From Histidinibacterium lentulum (GTDB taxonomy: Bacteria; Pseudomonadota; Alphaproteobacteria; Rhodobacterales; Rhodobacteraceae): a stretch of 64,000 nucleotides of DNA. The stretch's first letter is position 1; each line of letters begins with the position of its first letter. Below the pieces are notes generated by a model. That model did not search any database and was not told the origin of the DNA. It was given only the letters and a program-made list of their open reading frames with translations. This document shows positions 56,901 to 62,900 of the stretch, one piece after another. The translations under genes were made by a program, and so were the position numbers. The DNA is taken from positions 62,001 through 126,000 of the forward strand of contig NZ_ML119087.1 of the NCBI RefSeq assembly GCF_003789055.1, written 5' to 3'.

Positions 56901-59900
56901 CGGGCACGCCGAACGCGGATACCCTCTGGGCCGGGCTCGACGGGATCACCAACACCGATGGCCAGCTGACGACCCGGGGCTTCGCCTATGACGTGCCCGC
57001 GGACGGCTTTGCCGGCTTCACCTTCAATCTCGAGGTCTATCCGGGCCTTGCGGAGATGAACGCCCAGGCCTTCGACGCCTTCCGCACCAGGATGGCGAAT
57101 GTCTATCCCGATCTCGACCAGATCCTCGCCGAGGGCGGCGAGGGCGCGATCGGCGACTGGTTCGAGGCGGTGGTGGAGCAGACGGCGGAGACCCAGCCGG
57201 CGCTGGCCGCCGCGTTGTCGACGCTGCCTTTCGAGGATCTGTACAACCGGAACGCTGCGAAACCGGGTGAGGACGAGATCCCCTTCATCCCGTTCCGCAG
57301 CCATATCGTGGCCTCGGCCACCTCGATGACGCGCGCGGAATTCGTGGCCTTCCAGACCGAGGAGGCGCTGCAACTGCGCGACGCGATCCTCGCCTCCGAC
57401 GACCCGCCGCCCGCGCTGATCGCGCTCACCGGCAGCGCGCAGCGCTGGGTGGACCTCTATCTCGCGGGGCTGGAGCAGGCGGGCCTCCTGCGCGACGAGG
57501 CGGACGTTCCGCCGATCCGGGAACGCCAGGAAATCGTGTCGCTGATGGCGGTTCTGGCCTCGGGCATCCTGTTCGGTCCCGCGGGCGCCGACATCCGGTC
57601 GGACGGCGATATCCTGGGGTTCTTCGAGGAGGTGCGGGCGCTCTACGGACACGATCCGTCGAAGATGGCGAAGATCGACTTCATGGACCCGCGCTCGAGC
57701 AGAACCAGGTCCGGCGAAATCCCGATCCCCGCGCTCCCCGCCTTCGAGGACTACGATCTCGGTCTGACCAACCGGACCCATTTCCAGGCGGTGCGACTCT
57801 ATCACCCCTGGGTGCCCTTCGAGGCGCGGGGTGCCGCGCTGCCCGTCGATTTCCAGAGTTCCGTCGGCGGCGTGGACGGGACCGGGTTCGAGACGCTCGA
57901 TTTCTCGGAGTATTTCTCCTCTCCCGCCACGGTGCAGAGGCTTGCCTCCATCGTCGGGCCGCAGACATTCGACACCGGCGGCTGGCTCCCCGCGACAGAG
58001 GCGCTGCCCTACACGATCAGGTTCGAGAACGACGGCGAGAGCGATACCTGGGCGAACCGGATCGAGATCGTCACGCAACTCGACCGGGACCTCGATCCCC
58101 GGACCTTCGAACTGGGCGACATCCGGATCGGCGACATCACCATCGACGTGCCGGACGGCCGCTGGTTCTATCAGGACGAGATCGACTTCACCGCCACGAA
58201 CGGCTTCGTCCTGCGGGTGAGCGCGGGCGTGGACCTGTTCCAGGACCCGGCGAGCGCGCGCTGGGTCATCGAGGCGGTCGACCCGCTGACTGGCGAACTG
58301 ATCCAGAGCACCACGCGGGGTCTCCTGCCGCCGAACACGAGCCTCGGACGCGGGGCGGGTTTCGTGAGCTACACCGTGCGGCCCGGCGAGGACGTCGCGA
58401 CCGGCACCCGGATCGCGGCGCAGGCGCGGGTGCTCTTCGACACGGCTGCGCCCGAGCAGACCCAGGAGATCATCCAGGAGATCGACGGCGCGGCGCCGGA
58501 GACCGAACTCGTCGTGACCCGCGTCGCGGGCACGGACAATTACGAGGTCTCCTGGGGCGCTGCAGACGACCGCGGCGGGTCGGGCGTGCGCCATGTGACG
58601 ATCTGGGTGGCGGTGGACGGCGGCGACTTCCGCGTCTGGGAACGGCGCCTCGAACAGGCGGCCGGAACCCTGGTCTTCGAGGGTGAGGCGGGGCGCAGCT
58701 ACGAGTTCCTTGCGCTCGCCACCGACATCGCGGGCAACCGCGAGGTGCCGAGCGACGGCAGCGCGGTCTCGGGCGACGGCGAGGCGGTCAACCTCGGCGG
58801 GCCGGCCACCGTCCAGGGGACGACGCCGCCCAATTTCGGCGCGCCGCCGCCCGTGGTGGAAACCCCGAGCCCGAGTGTCATCTTCGCCGCCGCCGAGGCG
58901 GGCGTGCCCTCTGCCGATCCGCTGACGAAGCTGCCGGAGTTCACCTCCGTCCTCAGCCCCTTCATCGGACAGTCCTTCGTGACGGACGTGCCCGCCTCCG
59001 GCGCGGGCATCGCGCCGATGGCGCTGATGGAGCGGGCGGACGGGGAGATCTGGGTCTCGGGCGGGGCCAACCGGGGTTCGATCTGGGTCTTCGACGCCAA
59101 TGGCGGATCCGCGGGGGCGGACACGCTTCTGACCACGCTGGACGTGCCGGTCTTCAACCTGGAGGAGGATGCGCTGGGCCGGATCTGGGCCACCACGGGC
59201 GGCGGCGCGCTGGTGCAGCTCGATCCGCTGTCGGGGGAGATCCGCGAGAGCTTCGGCACCGGCATCGCCATGGGTCTGGCCATCGACGAGGGCACGGGGC
59301 TGATCTATGTCGGCGCGCGGTCGGGCGTGCTGGAATTCGATCCTGAAACCGGGGAGTTCCGCCAGTGGAGCCGCGACGAGAACCTGCGCGTGAGTTCGCT
59401 GGCTTTCGACGCCTACGGCGATCTCTGGGCCGTCACCTGGCCCGACCGGTCCCAGGTCATCCGGTTCACCGACCGCCAGCGCGGCGAGCTGATGCTGGAG
59501 TTCACGGCGCCGATCGACAGCCTCGATTTCGGGCGGCCCGGAACGGATACCGCCGATCTTCTATTCGTCAGCCACACCAGCGGCGCGATCTCCGGGACCG
59601 GCGAGGTGGCGGCGGGCTCGGTGCTGACCATGGTCGACCAGGCCACGCTGCGGCGTATCGACATCGCCCGCGGCGGCACGCGCGGCGACGAGGTGCTGGG
59701 GCTATCGGACGGGCGCATCCTCGTCAGCCAGTCGGGCCAGGTCGACGTGATCGCCCCCGCCTATGCGCCCGCCGTCGTCGCCACGAACCCGCCGCCGGAG
59801 TCGCGCGTACCGCTGCCCCTGCCGGTGCTGACGGTGCAGTTCGACCAGGACATGTTCGCAGGCGACCCCGGGAGCGCCGCCTCGGTCCTCAACCCCGAGA

Positions 59901-62900
59901 ATTACACGCTGACCGGCGCCTTGACCGGCGAGGTCACGGTGCAGTCCGTGCTCTACGACCCGACGACGCGAACCGTGCTGCTGACCCTGCCGCGGCTCGT
60001 GACGGACGACTACAGCCTGACCGTGTCGGGCGATGTCACCTCGCTCTTCGGCCTGAGGATGGGCGCGGATTTCACCACCCGGTTCGAGGGGCTGGAGGAC
60101 CTTTCGGCGATCCTCGGAATCGACTTCGCCCGCACGCGCTACGACCGCACGACAGGCATTGTCAGCTACGAGGTGGAGATCACCAACCGTTCGGAATCGG
60201 CGGTGGTCCTGCCGGCGCTGCTGACGCTCGATCCGCAGCGGGGCTATGACGGGGTGCCCGTCGCCTCGGACGGGCAGACGGACGACGGGCTCTGGCTGAT
60301 CGACCTTACCGGCGCGCTGCCGCCCGGCGGGCGGCTCGAACCGGGCGAGACGACGCTGGGCGTGACCGTGGGGATCGCGACGCCGGACCGTCAGCGCGTT
60401 CAGTTCGCCCTCAGCGTCGTCGCGGCGACCGAGCCCAATGCCGCGCCAGTCTTCACCTCGCTCCCGCCCGCCGCGGCGCGTGTGGGCACGCCGCTCCTGA
60501 CCACTCTGAAGGCCGAGGATCCCGAGGGCCAGCAGGTGGTCTACACGCTCCTCAGCGGGCCCCGGGGCATGGTGGTGGACGCAGCCACCGGCGCGCTGAG
60601 CTGGACACCGGGGGCGGAGACACCCGAGGAGGTGCCGGTCACGGTGCAGGCCTTCGACAGCCGCGGCGCGGTCGCGCTGCAGCGGTTCGTCCTGGAGGTG
60701 GAGGGCGGCAACCGTGCGCCGGAGTTCCTGGGCCTGCCCCAGGTGATCGAGACCCGCGAGGGCGGCGCGGTCGAGTTCGACGTGCTCGTCGCCGATCCCG
60801 ATCTCGACGATGTGTCGCTCTGGGTGGACGGCCTGCCCCCGGGGGCGGTGTTCGATCCCGGTCTGCGCCGCTTCGGCTGGGCGCCGGGCTACGAGCAGGC
60901 GGGGACCTATGACCTCGTGATCCGCGCCACCGACGGCGCGGCACAGTCCTCCGCCCGCGTGACCATCCGGGTGGCCGAGGCGAACCGGCCGATCTCCCTC
61001 ACCATCCCGAGCCGCAACCTGACGGCGGCGGAGGGGGACCGCATCCGGTTCAATCTCGGTGCGGATTTCGAACCGGGCACCCCGATCACCTTCGGCACGC
61101 TCGACGGATCGTTGCCCTTCGGCGCGCGCCTCGACGCGCTGACGGGCGAATTCGACTGGACGCCGGACTACACCCAGTCGGGACGCTACGAGATCCTGTT
61201 CTCGGTGTCCGACCGCGACGGCACGGCCTTCCAGCCCATGGTGCTGGAGGTCCTGCCCGGCAACGGCGCGCCGGTCTTCGACAATCTCGACGGGTTCCGG
61301 GTCTACGAGGGCCAGTTCCTCGTGGTCCGGCCCTATGCCCGCGATCCAGACAACCCCCATTACGAACCGGGCGTCCGGCGGCTCGACGGCACGATCGACG
61401 TGAACCCGGAGCTCGAGCGGACGGTGGAGATCGAGGTGCTGGGCGACCTGCCCGAGGGTGCGACATGGGACGCGGAGACCTGGGCGCTGGAATGGACGCC
61501 GGGAGCGGACCAGGCGGGCACCTACACGATCCGCTTCCGCGCCACGGATGACGGGGCCGAGACCGGGACGCCCCTCGTCACCGAGACCGAGATGGTGGTG
61601 GAGGTGCTGCCGCTGAACCTCGGCCCGACGCTGCCGGAGCTGGGCAACGTCAGCCTCGCGCGTGGCGAGGTGCTGGAAATCCCCGTCGCCACCGTCGATC
61701 CCGAGGGCGATCCCGTCACGCTTCAGCTGATGTCCGAACAGCCCGGCTTGCCGGCGCCGGGCTTCGCCACGCTCACCGACAACGGCGACGGGACGGGCAT
61801 GCTGCGCATCGCGCCGGGGGCGGGCGACCGCGGCAACCATGTGCTGCGTCTCGTGGCCTTCGACGACGGCGGCGCGGACGGCAATGTCCGCGGCGCCTCC
61901 CGGACCTTCGTGGTCACGGTCGAGAGTGAGAACGAGCCGCCGGTCTTCGGCTACCTCGGCCCGGTGGTGGGCGTGGTCGGGCAGGCGCTGTCGGTGCCCG
62001 TGATGGTCGGCGATCTCGACCAGGACGAACTGGACTTTGCCCTGGCGGGTCTGCCGGAGGGCGCGGTGCTGACCGCCGATCCGCTGATTTACGGAAGGGC
62101 GGACCTGACCTGGACGCCTGTCGCCGCGGATATCGGTGGATATACGGCTGCGATCACCGTCACCGATACGGGCGGCGGCGGCGCCACGACCCCCGCCTCG
62201 ACCACGCTGGAATTCGAGGTCTCGATCCGTGCCGTGAACGCCGCGCCGGTTCTGGACCCGGTGGGCGTGGTTCGCGGCACGGAGAACGAGGAGCTGGTCC
62301 GCACCTTCTCCGCGACCGATGCGGACGGCGACGCGCTGACCTATTTCGCCCGCGATCTGCCGCAGGGTGCGCGGTTCGATCCGCGCGACGGGACGCTGCG
62401 CTGGACGCCGACCGCCGTCCAGTCCGGGACCTACAGCATCGTCATCGGCGCGACGGACGGCGCCGCGGTCAGCACCGAGACGGTGGAAATCGAGATCGCC
62501 GACGCGAACCGCGCGCCGGTCTTCGTGCCCATGATCACCCAGCTCGGCCGCGACCGGGCCGAGCTGCGATTCACCCTCGCCTATGGCGACCCGGACGGCG
62601 ATCCGCTGGTGCTGCAGGCGCTGACCGTGCTGCCCGAGGGCGCGGCCTTCTCCGAGACGCGGGGCGAGTTCGTCTGGACGCCCGGCTACGACCAGACCGG
62701 CCGCTATGCGCTGCGGTTCGCAGTGCAGGATCCGGGCGGCCTCAGCGACGAGATCGAGGTGATCGTCGATATCGCCGACGTGAACCGCCCGCCGGTCCTC
62801 GAGGCCTCCGACCGGGCGTTCCTGATCGGGGAGGAGCGCAGCTTCACCCTCGAGGCGAGCGATCCGGACGGCACGCCGCTCACCTTCTCCGCCGAGGGCC

